This document shows positions 13,601-26,154 of a DNA stretch of 64,000 nt, piece after piece. The notes under the pieces were generated by a model. The model searched no databases and was not told the origin of the DNA. It saw only the letters and a program-made list of their open reading frames with translations. How positions within the stretch are numbered: position 1 is the stretch's first letter; the number at the start of each line of letters is the position of its first letter. The DNA comes from Montifringilla adamsi (Eukaryota; Chordata; Aves; Passeriformes; Passeridae), in the NCBI GenBank assembly GCA_017590115.1, contig JAGGNK010000003.1, positions 1,545,801 through 1,609,800 of the forward strand. The letters are read 5' to 3'. Both the position numbers and the translations under genes were made by a program.

Positions 13601-15730
13601 TTCTTGTAAAGAGAAGAAATAAAGGAAAAAAAAAATCAACTTTAAACACCTGCAAAGGCATTTTCAAATATAAGACTATGTAAGGAAGCAGAGAAATTCT
13701 CCTTAATGAATGATTGGTTCTTTCAGTGGTAATTTCTCTTTGTTGCAAAGAATGTCTGTAAATGTATTAATGGCATTTAGCTCTAGAGTATGTCATTGAT
13801 CTGTACTGAATATACAAACTCTTATATGAAACACACTCAAAGACCACACTCATTCCTAACTTCCCATTAATATGTCATCTGCAAGACAAATTGTATTCCG
13901 AAATTAAAGTACCATTTTAAAACCCCTGGCACAAATTTCCCAATCAGAAAATAACAATGTACCAATTTAAAGTGTTGAACAATATTAATACTACAATAAA
14001 TTATTATTCTGGTACATTTTAGTTTTCTTCTATCAGTTCTGATAATGTAGCAACCCGTGCTACTACAATTGAGTTTTTTCAGGAACTCCCAAAATATAAA
14101 ATACAAAAATGTTGTCTCCAAGATCTCTACCACTAATACAAAAGAATCAACCACACTGCAGCAATAAATGGTGATCACTGTGTGATTGTGGCATATTGTT
14201 TTGAAGTACATGAGCAGGAACAGGGATGGGAACTTATTTTGTTTTATGTGAATATATGTGAATATATGAAGATATCCTGGAGTGCCATGGCACTGCTGGT
14301 TATGTCAAGCTACAGGTAACATCTGGACCTCAATAACAGCCCACACAGCTTGCACAGCCCCTCTATCAGAGACTGTTACCCTGGTGTAACACTCTCACAG
14401 GGAACTTCCTCACAGCAGACAGCTTTATTAGAGTCAGCCAAATGAGAGTGTGCATATGTAAATCACTGTTGAGTTTATACTAAATCTTTAATGTCTTAAT
14501 GCCTTCATTTGCCTTTTTCCCCTGACTTTGACATTGCTCCACTGCGAACAGCTATATTTAATTTACAAGTTTTTCTGGCTATTTTTTCCCCCTCCCCAAA
14601 ATCAGAAGGCAGGAAGTAGATGGGTGTAACTTAAAGAGGCAGCTGAGATGAGCTGCTGGCAGGGTGAAGTGGTAGGTTTTAGTAATAGCTGGAAGCTGTA
14701 AGTGGTTCTACGCTTTGAAGTCAGTGCAGCTTTGATGTGCTACTCCCATAGTAAATCGCAAGATAGTCTTGAAAGAAAAAGATTTCCCAAATACAATACA
14801 AGTGTCATTGCTTGTGAAATCCTGGTATGAATTTTTCCCTCTGTTGAACTTTAAATCTATCATTGGGCTGCTCTCACTCCCTCTCAGTCACTCCCGGTCT
14901 ATTTTAAAGTGTCTTGGTTAAAAGGATAATTATACCCATGCTTGATTTAGTGGAGGCAAGCAGATTGCTGCATGCTATTTTGCTTTGCTGAAATGCTTCT
15001 GAGCATCTTCCTCCCCAGACCTACAGTACTCAGACACCATGAGGGACCACAGGGAGCAGCAAAGGGCTGAGACTGTAAGCCAGAGAATCACCTCTGCTGG
15101 TGTACCCAGGGAGGGCTGCTTGTCTCCCATTCATGCAACACAGCTGCCACAGCTCTCCTGAGACAAAGTATCCATGATGTGATAAGGAGGAAATACCCGT
15201 CCTGTGCCCTGCCCAATGCTTTGGGAGGAGTAACTGCATGATGCCTGGGAAAGAGACTCTGCTATTGAAGTTCAGCCATGCACACTGGGATTGATGAGAG
15301 AGATGCAATGCTGAGTCCAAGGGGAAGAAAATCAAGCCCACCAGGAACAGGCAAGTTTTCTTGATGGATATTTGTTTCCCATACCAAAAAATCACAAATA
15401 TCTATTGATTTTCCCCCATAATGTAGACTGCCATTGAATTGGACACTTGAAGAGTATGAGCTTTCACATTTAGTGAAAATATAAACCAAACTATGTTTGG
15501 ACAGTTAGGTTTAAGAAAGCAACTCAGAAAAGCCCTGTTTTTTGAAAATGGTTGTACAATGCCCAATTTATTTTAACAGCTAAGCCTATGCCTCAAATGT
15601 CATACATCATGTACATCACAATCATTTTCCACGAAGCTAGAGGGGCAAGAGGATTAAAATTATTTAAACCAGTCTTTATTACCCATCAAAAAGTTGTTTA
15701 CCTGGGCACACATATTTGAATGGAAAAGGG
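10641..15730. other. Unique sequence, no gene recognised
   Basis: Contains the G-quadruplex motif at 12073. A short tandem pair of tatgtgaata lies near 14248. Nothing else recognisable. Confidence 0.55.
12073..12096 (+). other. G-quadruplex motif
   Basis: Four G tracts of 5, 4, 4 and 5 Gs (12073-12077, 12082-12085, 12087-12090, 12092-12096) are separated by loops AGAA, T and T. Short single-base loops and tracts of at least four Gs make this a strong predicted quadruplex on the plus strand, which is the non-template strand only for plus-strand transcription. Confidence 0.85.
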
Positions 15731-15825
15731 AGACACCTGTCCCTGCCCATGGTGAGTGGCAGGAACTAGCAGATCTTTAAGGTCCTTTGCAACGCAAACC
15801 ACTTAATGAGCCTGTGATTTTACGA
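15731..15825 (+). mobile_element. CR1 3'-terminal fragment
   Basis: The stretch acacctgtccctgcccatgg, followed by ggaactagcagatctttaag and gtcctttgcaacgcaaacca, is the CR1 3' UTR end in sense orientation. The terminal octamer repeats are degraded (tgagcctgtgatttta). It is short and old. Confidence 0.85.
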
Positions 15826-17824
15826 TCAGAAAGACCATGCCTGTCTAAACAGACAGAAATAAAAGAAAATTGTATGTGACCAGTAAAGTACAGGAGACTA
15901 ACATGTCAAGGTTAGAGTTCACTGAAGATTTCAGCCATTCTCAGAAGACAGAACAACAGATTATGTGAGGGGAAAGATTGCCCACCAATCTGTTAAAACC
16001 TTTGAAGTCTGGTGATGACTTCTATACTGTTTTTCATATTAGTTGTTATACCGATTACATTCTAACAGTGCACTCAAGCCAGACTCTGCAGAGACATATA
16101 GTAGAAGTGAGATGTGAAATGGTCAAATTCTGTGCTGCACATCATAGGCACTTACAGCTGTGAGCAGTGTCCCGCACGGTCCTGTACAGGGTACAACTGG
16201 CAAAATGCTAATTACATTCTGCACCTTCAGGAAGCTGGTGGTGTAGCTTTTACTGGGGTAAACCACAAGCTAAATATGCCAAAGTCCAAACTCTGGTTTG
16301 TCTAAGTTGAGTCTGACAACAGTGTTGGAAAAAATTCAGTTCCAAAAACTGTTTTAATGTGCACTGGAATAACACTAACTGAAGTAAAGCTGTAAAGAGC
16401 AACCTCTCATAAATATTGCATATCCAGCACTGAAATCAAAGAAGTAACTTGCTGTTGCTCCAGTAAACTTGAGTGAGGGAGCGTGGGATTAGATGTGGAG
16501 CCTATTTGCATTAATTTTGCATCAATATCCATATTAATTCTAACACAATATTGTATCGAATCTGGGGACAGCACTCAGCTCAGTCTCCCTGGCGAATGAA
16601 ATATCACTTGTAGAGCTTCAGTAAATCATTTAGTAGATCAAAATGTCAGGCATGAAATCAGGGGAAAAGTTTAGAAAAAGACATGTAGCACAGAAAAGCC
16701 ACACAAGAATTAACAAAATAGTTAATGGAAGAGCCTATGTATGGAAAGAATAACTATTCAAAATCAATTTCTACTTCCTCATTTCTACAAAGAACACATT
16801 TTACATAGTTGATAATAGCTTTTTTGGATGATGACAAATCAATTCACCTGGGTGTGACTGTACCTCTGTTACCAAGATAACATTATTTATCTGCAGATGC
16901 AAACTACAAGCTGTGAATACAGCTAAAACCATACAAATAAAAATGTCATTCCACGTGAAGACACAAATTGGCAAAAACCAGGACTTGCCTGTATTATGTA
17001 GCAGAGCTCTCCTAAAGTGTGACAGTCTGACAGCAGGTGATATAAATGCTCATACTTCTATTTCACCTGGAATTTCTAAAACTTTAAAAAACACAAACTT
17101 TATGATCAACCCACAAAATAACAGAAAAAGTCCTCACTTGTCTGCTGAGCTCTGAGCCGCTTTGGAAGAAAGACATCTTCTATAAGGATGTAGAGAGGTA
17201 AGGGGAGCTGACATTCCCAAGATTATGTGTGTGCATTTTCTACTGACATCACGCAACGTGACAGAGGTATCTGTTTTCCCGTTAACCCACATTTCTCACA
17301 GGCTGGGTATACTGGTGTTAACGACCACTTTGCACCTAATCTCCTTGCTTAAGGCATGCTCTTGCTTGGTTGGTTCAATGAGAACAACCTGCGGCATTTG
17401 GCTGGTGGGGAAGCCCATCACATTTTGGTGCCATCTTCACTGGGTGTTTGTGGTCTCTGCTGTCACCCGGAGACAACAGAATAGGAAAAACAGTATTTTG
17501 GCTCTCCTTTAATCTGTCACTGACCCCTCCTCTGCTTAGTGTACCAGAAATCCTACTGTTAGCTTGAGAGAACACCTTGCCTCTCCACCTGTAAAGCTTC
17601 TCCATCCCATGACCTACTTTTACAAAAAATTTACGGCATGGCATTTTTACAAGGCATTGGTAAAAATAACAGCTAGGACAGACTAACTGATTAAAGTAAT
17701 GCAAACTAAAAATGTCATGAATGTTGCAGCTGGGAAGCGATGAATGCTGTTCCTTAGAAAAAAACAGGTGGAAATCCACTCCTTTTTAAAGATGGATGAG
17801 GAAGGGAAAGCATTCACCTGTAAG

Positions 17825-17945
17825 ACAGTGCAGTGGTTAGGCCACTGGCACTAGAAGCAGCAATCAACTTCAGTTCCCATGTCGAGTCTCTTCTGTTATG
17901 TTGTGAGGTCTCAAACCACCATCTCAAAGATGACCAATTGCCAGT
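17825..17945 (+). mobile_element. tRNA-headed SINE relic (MIR-like)
   Basis: The order cagtggttaggccactggca, ctagaagcag, cagttcccatgtcgagtctc, then ctcaaaccaccatctcaaag resembles the head and core of MIR or sauropsid tRNA-SINEs ('gtggttagggcactggcctgg', 'gggttcaattccc', 'ctcagtttccccatctgtaaa'). The B box is degraded. Old and diverged. Confidence 0.5.
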
Positions 17946-19223
17946 CAACAGTACAGTGTTCCTCTTGTGTTCTTTCAGATTCTTTTTCTCCAAAGCTGCA
18001 CCCATTCCCCTGCACAGGCAGGCAGATCTCAGATCTTTATGGGAAGCTGATACTTTCCTGGAGGAGAGGAGCTGTTTACTTCAAGGGTAAGGAGAATGAT
18101 ATCAGACAGAGTATGACACAAATGTTTAGTAAGTCTCATCCAGGGCTAGTAACAGAAGAAGAAAAGAGCACTCTTAAAACATTAGCTTACCCTTGGCATT
18201 TAGTTTAAAGTAGTGGTCTGCTGGGACAAGAACTGATGAGAGAGCTAACAAAACCACTGGGAATCTTCAGTGGCAGCTGATTTAAGCGCCTAGCAGCCAA
18301 AAGGAAACCCCAAGATTTATAAGCCGTGCTGAATTTGTAATTTGTGCAGTCAGTACCAGGAAATTGTCAAAATCATAAACATCTAGAATACTCCTGAAAT
18401 AATCCAAATCCCATGTCACAGCTCTGACACAAACTGTTCAGTGTCCAGCATTGTACTTCAGCCATTATCTTACAGGTGTTTAATCTGATGGGATTTTATA
18501 GGAGGTTTCCTTTATGGAAAAGGGAACAGATTTCATTGAATGGACCAAGTTGCATAAACAGATGTCTAGAACTCTGTCTCCAAATTAACCAAACAACAAA
18601 CATTCAAATGTAACTACTCAGAGTGAGGATGAATCCTTGAAGTTCAATTTCTCTAAAATCAAGAAGTGATGTCTGCTTTTGTGGCACAAGTGTTCTGAGA
18701 GATGTTTATGTTCCCATTTGTTTCTGTTGCAAGCATTCCTGCAGTGGAAAAATCCTGTTGGAGCAGTCACAGCATGCACACCTTCAGGCAGGAATGCTTC
18801 CTTCCATGCGAAGCCCTTGCGGTTTAACACCCAGTATATAGTTTAAACTATGACATAATAGCACTGATCATCTGGAGGCAAAGATGGTAATAAAAGATGA
18901 CCTGCTCTGCCCAGAAAGGCAAAGTCAGAGCTAAGGTCTGCCAGACTCAAACAGATCATCATGCAAGCATTTAGGAGTCAAAACTGGCCATCAGATTTCA
19001 AATACATGTGGGGTTTATTTATATGTACTATGAATTCTATTGTGTGCATTCTGTAACATGCATAATGTCAAACAGTATATTAACAAAAATCTCAGATGAA
19101 GTCGTAAGAACTTTTATACACATTGCCTCACTTGCACAAGCCTTGCTCTAGAAGTACTAATGGGCACTTAACAGTGTTTGTTTAAAAGTACACGACATTT
19201 GTCTTCAAACTGACTACCGTCTG

Positions 19224-19264
19224 TATTCATTACTACTGCTGTACCACAGCAGTAGTAATGAATA
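19224..19264 (+). repeat. Perfect 19-bp inverted repeat (hairpin, 3-base loop)
   Basis: Left arm tattcattactactgctgt (19224-19242), loop acc, right arm the exact reverse complement (19246-19264). The pairing is perfect over 19 bp and then stops. The arms are too short and the loop too tight for a typical microRNA precursor. Confidence 0.95.
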
Positions 19265-19635
19265 TAATCTAAAATGGTTTACCCTATTAACCATGCGGAT
19301 GATTTCTCTGTTAAGCTGTTGTATGTAAAGGTATGTCTTGCAAACCTATCTGAAATAAAAGAATTATTCTGAAATAAAGAATTAATGGGGAAATGTCTTT
19401 CACATAAGAATTGGAATATAGATAAAAATGCTGCTTATTGAATGTTGTTCATTAAATTAAAGTGTTCATTGGAACATGTAATTATTCACACTATTAAGAT
19501 ACATATGACAAATAATTATTTCATAGGGTATGGTTTGCACATTGTAATATAAGAATATAATATGTCTGCTTAAATTAGCCTTGTTCTTAACACTATATGT
19601 GTAACCAATAAGCATTTGAATTCTTAGTACTTGTC

Positions 19636-19671
<36 letters not shown>

Positions 19672-19674
19672 GTC

Positions 19675-19729
<55 letters not shown>

Positions 19730-19737
19730 GTTATTAT
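19636..19737 (+). repeat. ATT trinucleotide microsatellite
   Basis: Two (ATT)n tracts, 19636-19671 and 19675-19729, are separated by a GTC interruption and followed by gttattatc. The shared 'tgtctatta' start of each tract suggests an internal duplication of the array. Confidence 0.97.
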
Positions 19738-22700
19738 CACAATGCTTTTAAAACAAGCCTCTTAACTGTCCCTGTATATCAACATGACAAGATTAGTTGC
19801 CAGTGCAGGTTATCAGAAGACGAAAAGTCCTTTCTACAGAAAATTGGGCCTCCCAAATGCTTCTTGATAGGAGGAGGTTTAAAGTGCAAACATACTGTGA
19901 AAAGGGTCTCTAAAAATGGCATTTTGGAGCTCGATGTTTCTCATGTTTTCGTTATCTTACAGGTTGGTAAATCAATCCTCTCAGCTGAGAGCTAGCTGGA
20001 ACAGTCAGAAAACTGTTACATTAGCAGTTTTAGGGCAGGGTGCTAAGAAGGCAAAGATAATATAAATTTAATCTCCATGTGTTGCAAATAAATTTATCTG
20101 GCAAATAAAAAGAAAAGGAATGATGAAATTAATGCTATGCCACTGCTGGTTTTACCAATTCTTGTTTGTTGCCTAACCACAGCCATCAAGCCCAGTTTGA
20201 TATATCTGGCATTACTGATGGCTGTTCAAAGAATCTGTATGCCTGGAGTATTAAAAAGTTGCTCAGGTTTACCTTATTACCTTATTACTTAGGCTAATTC
20301 AAGTGCATACAAGTGATAAGGATGTGGTGCTCTGTTATTAACAACAGCGATAAAATCTGATCTTGGATCTATTGTGCATATAAATTAGTACATGAAAAAA
20401 GCCCAGAAGAAGATGTTGCTGAGGGGCTTTGTGAAAGACAACTTTGGCGAAACAGTGACTGGGTTAAATTGCTTCCTAGGCGCACCTCTGCAATGCATGG
20501 AGAGTTTCCTCACCCTGAAAGTTATAACCTCAGGAGATGGACATCGGTGGTCACAAACATAAAGAGTTTCTAAAAACAATGAACAGTGCTCACAGACAAA
20601 AATGTGTTATACCTTCCGTAAGTTTACCACTTTGGGCAGTGTTTTGATTGGATAAAAACAAGTGGCTGGCTGCCTGGGGCCTGTGAACCTGACCTGATGA
20701 CATTGGTAGGACTGAACAGAGAGAAGCCTCTGCTGGCAACGCACATGCTTGGAGCTTCAAAAAGGGTATTTTTTCTTCAAAGTAGAAATACAATTGGTAA
20801 ATTTAATCAAGATGTGATATTTAAACATAAATTAAGGAATGGTATTTTGAGAAAATTGCTGGATGACAAAAGAACACCTAACAGCATTAGTTCCCATGGT
20901 TTAGCAAAAAAGTGAAATCAGTTAAGGAATATAGAAAAAATGAAAATCAGCTAAGTATTATAAAGAAAGCTGAAGTTATCTGAGTAAAAACTGAGTAAAC
21001 TGTTATCTGAGTAAACTTAACAAAATGCACAAGCAACAAATGCAATCCACAGCAAAAATGCATCCATTTGCAGATGGAGCTGGCAAAACTGTAAACAACA
21101 ATGCATAAAAAGGTATGAAATTGTTCAATATATGTTTCTGTTCTGTATTCGGAAAAAAAAAATTAAATGTTTGATGAAGAATATTTTTCTTTTGCAGCTT
21201 ATCAATATCTTCTCAGGCATAAACATTTCTGAATTGGCAGGCTTACAGAGTTTGGACTCAAGGGTCATAAGTAGCTATGCATATTTATTTAAAATCATGC
21301 TTAAAATAGCAGGGAAGATATAGAAGATGGGAAAACCCTAATCCAAAATTTCAGAGAAAACTATTTGCCTAGGTAGCCTTACGTAAATCTCAAGACAAAT
21401 AAAGAAGAAATGGATGTCTAGGTTCATAAATTCCTACCCCAAGTACTATGGGCATGAAGAACAAGTCTCTTTTTTGAGGGTGTCTCTTGTTTACTCAGCC
21501 ATTCCTGAGGTTGTACGCTCACACCAAGGAAGAATGGATGACTAAAATTAGAAGTTTGGAAGAGACTTCCCAAAGAGGATCTGACATTACACAACAGAAA
21601 GGAAGAACCAAGAAGATGAGCACCTGTCAGGAAGTAATGTAAGAATGTTTACCCCTACTCTGGGCAGGAGGATGAGGCTAACAAATACTAAAAACTCCTT
21701 TAACAATGACAGTGCTGCGATATTGGAATCTACTAATGCAGAATTAAGGTACAAAAATGTAATTAATTCAAGCCAATGCAACTTATTGGAAAATAACTCC
21801 TGAACAAATAAACTCAGTTTCATACTTTGATGAATTGGCATGTTTAGCTGATAAGCATTTTTATGAAAATAGAGTATACTCAATTTTTTGTCAGGCAGTT
21901 GATTTATTCCCCAAGAACATTCTGAGAAGGATGAAAAATTATGTCAACTTTGCCAAGCATTTTTAAAAAGTGCTCTATCTCCCCTTTGTTTTCAGCAACT
22001 AAATTTTGCTCTTCCCAGGCTTCCCATGAAAATTCCAGACTGTCATTACACTGGAGCCCTTACCTGTAACAGTTATCACCTGTTACTGGTGTTAACTGCT
22101 GCGTTGCCAGCTGTTTGATTCCAGGTACTGTGTCTAGCACGTGACTTACTCCCCCTTGTCTTTCAGGAGATATTAAAATGTCTTCCTTTTACTAAGAAGA
22201 TACACTCCTCGTTTCTTCCTCTATGTTGTAAATTATTACCACAAAAGTTGGAGGAACTTAATTACAACATCATTACTTAACTAAAACTTCACCTTATGCA
22301 GAAATTGGTCAATGTTTCATAAATTCATGAGAGGACAACTAGAACAACTCTAGAATTGTTTACTCATAAGAAAGGGTTGAAAGTCAGTATTATTCCACAT
22401 TTCTAAGTGGAAAGAGACTAAGTAATCAGCAAATGCAGCTATCATGGAGAAGCCACTATTGAATGGAGATGTTATTGCTGGAGTGTCTATGGCTATTCAA
22501 CTACACAGGAAATATATACAAATTTGCTGCTGGTAAAACTCATGTAAATGTGAAGATGGATGGGATGGTTATTAACAAGAAAGGTGATGGCCTTTTTTTT
22601 TTTTTTCCATGTCAGTGTATTTGTTTAGTTTATTTTTTAAAAAAAGCTACCTGCAATGTTTCCTAACACTAGTTTAAAACCGAGATGAAAAGCAGCAGCT

Positions 22701-24537
22701 CTAGAAAGAGCAAGTTCCTCCTTAACTGACTCTTTACAGTAGGGTGATGAAACGGTCAAATTTAACTGTTGCCTAATGAAATGGGAGAAAATCAGGTAGC
22801 AAAGATTTGATATTACATTGGTAAGATGCAGACAGGTCTCTCTCAAATTAGTTGAATGACTGGAGATGCTATGTATGAAAATGAGACATGTATGAAAGCA
22901 TTTGAAACCTGGAGATATTAACTTGCACTGAGACTTGAACTCAATCTATTACATTTCTCAAAAGAAAATGGTGTGTTGGCTCAATGCCAGTACGTAATTC
23001 ACAGGGAAAAAAAGCAAGTGTACTGAACAGCTCTTTAATTTAGTGTAGAAAAGGCACAACAAGAACTAATGCTTGGAACCTGACATCAGACAAAGCCGAA
23101 CCAGAAATGAGCCAATCTTCTTAACAGTTTACAGATGACAAAGGGAGCAATGGACACCTCACCTCTTGAATTCCTCCAGCCAAGGCTGAAAGACTTAGTG
23201 GAAGACACATTTTCACCAAATTAAAGTTTCAAATTTCATTACCATATCGGCTCAAAAGCTAAAGACCTGTATCTAAAAGTGGACAATAAGTGATCTAAAT
23301 ATCCTTCCCAGCCTAAACTATACACATTTGTGAAAAAAATGAAAGATTTCTACTGAAACTGAACTTTTTGAAAAATTTTAACAAATCCAAATCCAAATCC
23401 AAATCTGAATTCTAACTGAAAATGAAAGCTGAAAAGTGAAAAATCTTTTGGATTTTATGTCAATACAAATAAAGATTTTGCTACTGAATTTTGGAGAACA
23501 CCTTTCAGGTAATACCTCCTTTCAGGTGTTGAGCTCTAGGAGAGTTTGCAATCATGCACTGGAGTAAGACCTGCCAATGTGCAGACAGATATGGATATAT
23601 AAGGCACTAATGAGATAGCATTGAGTAGTATCAGAAGCAACAGTCACAGCAGTCTAATAGCTGTCAAACGCTTAATATGAAATATCTGACTGTAATATTT
23701 TAAATTATTCATTATTACCACAAAGCCTCAGGGACAACAACTAACTAGTTCACTCTAGTCTAAAAAATTGCAATGATAAATAGATATGTTTGAGTACAAG
23801 AATAATTTTTGATGAAACTGTTTCTCCAATATCAGTAGTGCCTCAAGTACATGTAACTATTTTGTAGAACAGTAAACGAATGAGTGTTATTGAACTCTCT
23901 GACACAAGCAACATCTGGCAATTCAATTCAATGCTTTCAATTCACATTTTCATGTTCACTTTTGAGTCTCTGGCACTCCAGATCAGAATCTGCAATATTA
24001 TTCAACAGGTCTGTATAGACTTTGTCCTTTCCAAAGCACTGCAGAGCTAAGCTACTCTAAGCACAACATACGAGCTCATATCCAGCTAGGTTTACACATG
24101 AAAATGTGTAAAATCACTGTCTGCAACACCTGAGACTGAGCAGGAGTATAAAATTAGAGCTCCTTTGAAGAATCAGGAATGGAAAAAAAGCTATTTACTT
24201 CCATGCTAAGAAGACCTAAGTTAAAGCAGGACTTAGTGTGGCAACCGCCAGAGCTGTGGCTAAGAGGCTAAGACAGTCTGAAGCTTCAAAGTTACCATAA
24301 TAATTTCCAGTCCCCATCAAGGTACAGCAGCAGAAAAAGAAATGGAGGACCAGTTTTAGTAGCAGATGAGAATGTTAAATGGGTGATGAAGCAAGCTTCA
24401 CACTGCAGATTCCTGCACTCCTCCACTTGTGTATTAATCTTGCAAATACCTGAAATTAACATGCAGCTAGACAAAGGAACCTGCCATCTTGACAAAAAAG
24501 CTTCAGCATTTTATCTTTTCTCCTGAAATCCAAATCC

Positions 24538-24805
24538 AAGTAGCCTCAGGCTAGTAGAAGAAAAACAAACTTAATTTTGGGGGACAGGTATGATGTGTGC
24601 TGATGGTGCTCTTGAGTCTTCAGATAGTATTTTCTGGTACCAAAAATCAAGATTGAACTTTGTATTATATACCAAACATTTAATTACATTTAGGTAAGCG
24701 AATCACAACTTTTTTGTGTGTTTTGTTTTGTTTTTTGCTTTGAATTTGGAAAATATCATTAATAGCCCTTTGTTCGGGATACAGAGTAGACGGGGTTGAC
24801 TGATG
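24538..24805 (+). repeat. Left arm of a near-perfect inverted duplication
   Basis: This 268-base arm is the reverse complement of 26155-26417. I compared the two arms by eye and saw no substitutions. The only difference is one extra AAAAC unit (read on the complement) in this arm. The arm consists of 233 bases of flanking sequence followed by the last 35 bases of the solo LTR that starts at 24771. Identity stops abruptly at both ends (after 24805 and before 24538). Confidence 0.95.
24765..24770 (+). repeat. Target-site duplication of solo LTR, left copy
   Basis: GCCCTT lies immediately before the LTR's tgttcggga end and matches 25353-25358. The preceding A also matches the base before the right copy, but that A belongs to the LTR's CA terminus. 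Confidence 0.7.
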
Positions 24806-25352
24806 AGGCAATTAAGAGGTGGTTTATTGCAAAATCAGTCTCATGGAAGGGCGAGACCATAAGGTTGTTGCATCCAAAGTTACCACATCAGAAGACGTAC
24901 ATCAGAAGCTGTTATAATTTTAGTTACAATGTCTGTTATACATTTCTTATCCAATCAGCTACTTCCACAAAGCTCATCAGCATCTTCATAAACCAATTGC
25001 TAATTGCTACATTTTACACGATTTTGTCTCTCTTTTTATCCCATCATATAAGTCTACAAAAACTTATCTTCTATTTTTTATCAATTCTATAACAAGTGTT
25101 ATTGCTAGACTTAAGAGATTTTCTACTATCTTGATTAACATATTTATTCACTTACATCAGGCGTATTTCTGCTTGCTTAAAATATATTCTGCTCAAACTA
25201 CGAATCTTTATTCTTATTTTGTGTCTGTTTCACTTTTCTTTTCTAAAGCTTCAAGCCTTCTCCAAGGTCTTAGGTCAAACACTGTATCCATCTCTATCTC
25301 TGAGCTTGAATGTTTGAGGCCTTGGGAGCTCTCTGTGCTTGCATTTCCCACA
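24771..25352 (-). mobile_element. Solo LTR of an avian endogenous retrovirus
   Basis: Seen: the element begins with tgttcggga and ends with tttcccaca on the plus strand, so in its own minus-strand sense it runs TGTGGGA...TCCCGAACA, a canonical TG...CA with short inverted ends. It is flanked by identical 6-base target-site duplications, GCCCTT at 24765-24770 and 25353-25358. In sense orientation an AATAAA signal lies at 24828-24823, leaving a U5-like tail of about 35-50 bases. A GATAAAAAG TATA-like motif and an ATTGG (CCAAT-box) motif lie upstream. The length is 582 bases. Known: 6-base duplications are typical of alpha/beta-retrovirus-like (ERVK-class) elements. No internal gag, pol or env sequence is present, so this is a recombined solo LTR. 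I do not recognise the family. Confidence 0.72.
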
Positions 25353-25358
25353 GCCCTT
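25353..25358 (+). repeat. Target-site duplication of solo LTR, right copy
   Basis: GCCCTT lies immediately after the LTR's tttcccaca end and matches 24765-24770. Confidence 0.7.
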
Positions 25359-26154
25359 CACTGGCAGAGCAGGTGTGCACTGACTGATGAGGCAGAGCTC
25401 TTGTTGCAAAGTTTGTGTTGATACCCAGGAAACAATGAATTACCTGTTGGATAATGGCAGTGGTAGTTTCTGTTAGCTTTGCCTAACAGGTGACTCCTGC
25501 CTGCTGTTTTAAGAGTTCAGTTGTGTATTTCCACAGAAAAGCCTGTCCATCTGCAGATGCACCCCATACTGAGCAGATTCTGGGGTTCAAACAGAAGGCT
25601 CTCCAGTGAGGTCAGATGGACTGTCCAACACCACAGGGTCTGTGTGCAGGGGTAATTGCATTAGTGAGGCTTGTGACAGCTGTAGGGAAGGATCAACTTA
25701 TTTCTTCCTCCTTTTTTTCCTCAGCTGTATTTGCACCTCACTACAGTTCCACTCTTACACATTTATGTATAATCTTTTGCTCATAGAAAAAAAGGCAGAA
25801 GGAACCATAAACTATACTAAATGCTGAGACAATACCTGGCTCATACTCTTAGCAGCTTTTAGCCCAGTATACCAATGCTTCTCTTTTTTTTAGTCAGTTT
25901 AATGAGAACTGTTCTGGACTGTTTTCTGATATTAGTATTTCATGACCAGGGATAGGTTCCCAGCAGTACAAGAAATGGGAACAAAACCATGCACTTTTTA
26001 AATTAAAGCAATTAAGCAGTTTTTCCATTCTGTTAAAAATGTTATTTCTGCATTCACTAGTCATTCATGGGTATTAATAGTACATTAAACAGTGTTTACT
26101 GTAAAGCTCTTTGCATTTTATGTCTTCATGTGCATGTAGTTTTGTCAATAAAAA
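25359..26154. other. Unique spacer between LTR and right arm
   Basis: About 800 bases between the solo LTR and the right arm of the inverted duplication. It contains a 14-base match to the LTR's U5 region (tgactgatgaggca at 25381-25394 and 24797-24810). No coding signal recognised. Confidence 0.55.

Larger units (their letters stand above)
15826..24537. other. Unique AT-rich sequence between CR1 end and inverted duplication
   Basis: Holds the SINE relic at 17.8 kb, the hairpin at 19.2 kb and the ATT array at 19.6 kb. A stretch near 16500-16560 has an octamer ATTTGCAT followed by repeated AAT/TTGCAT motifs. A four-unit AAATCC-type run lies near 23385. No exon recognised. Confidence 0.55.

Noticed and set aside
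19224..19264. microRNA precursor
   Set aside because: The stem is 19 bp with a 3-base loop, shorter and tighter than a Dicer substrate, and pairing stops at the ends.
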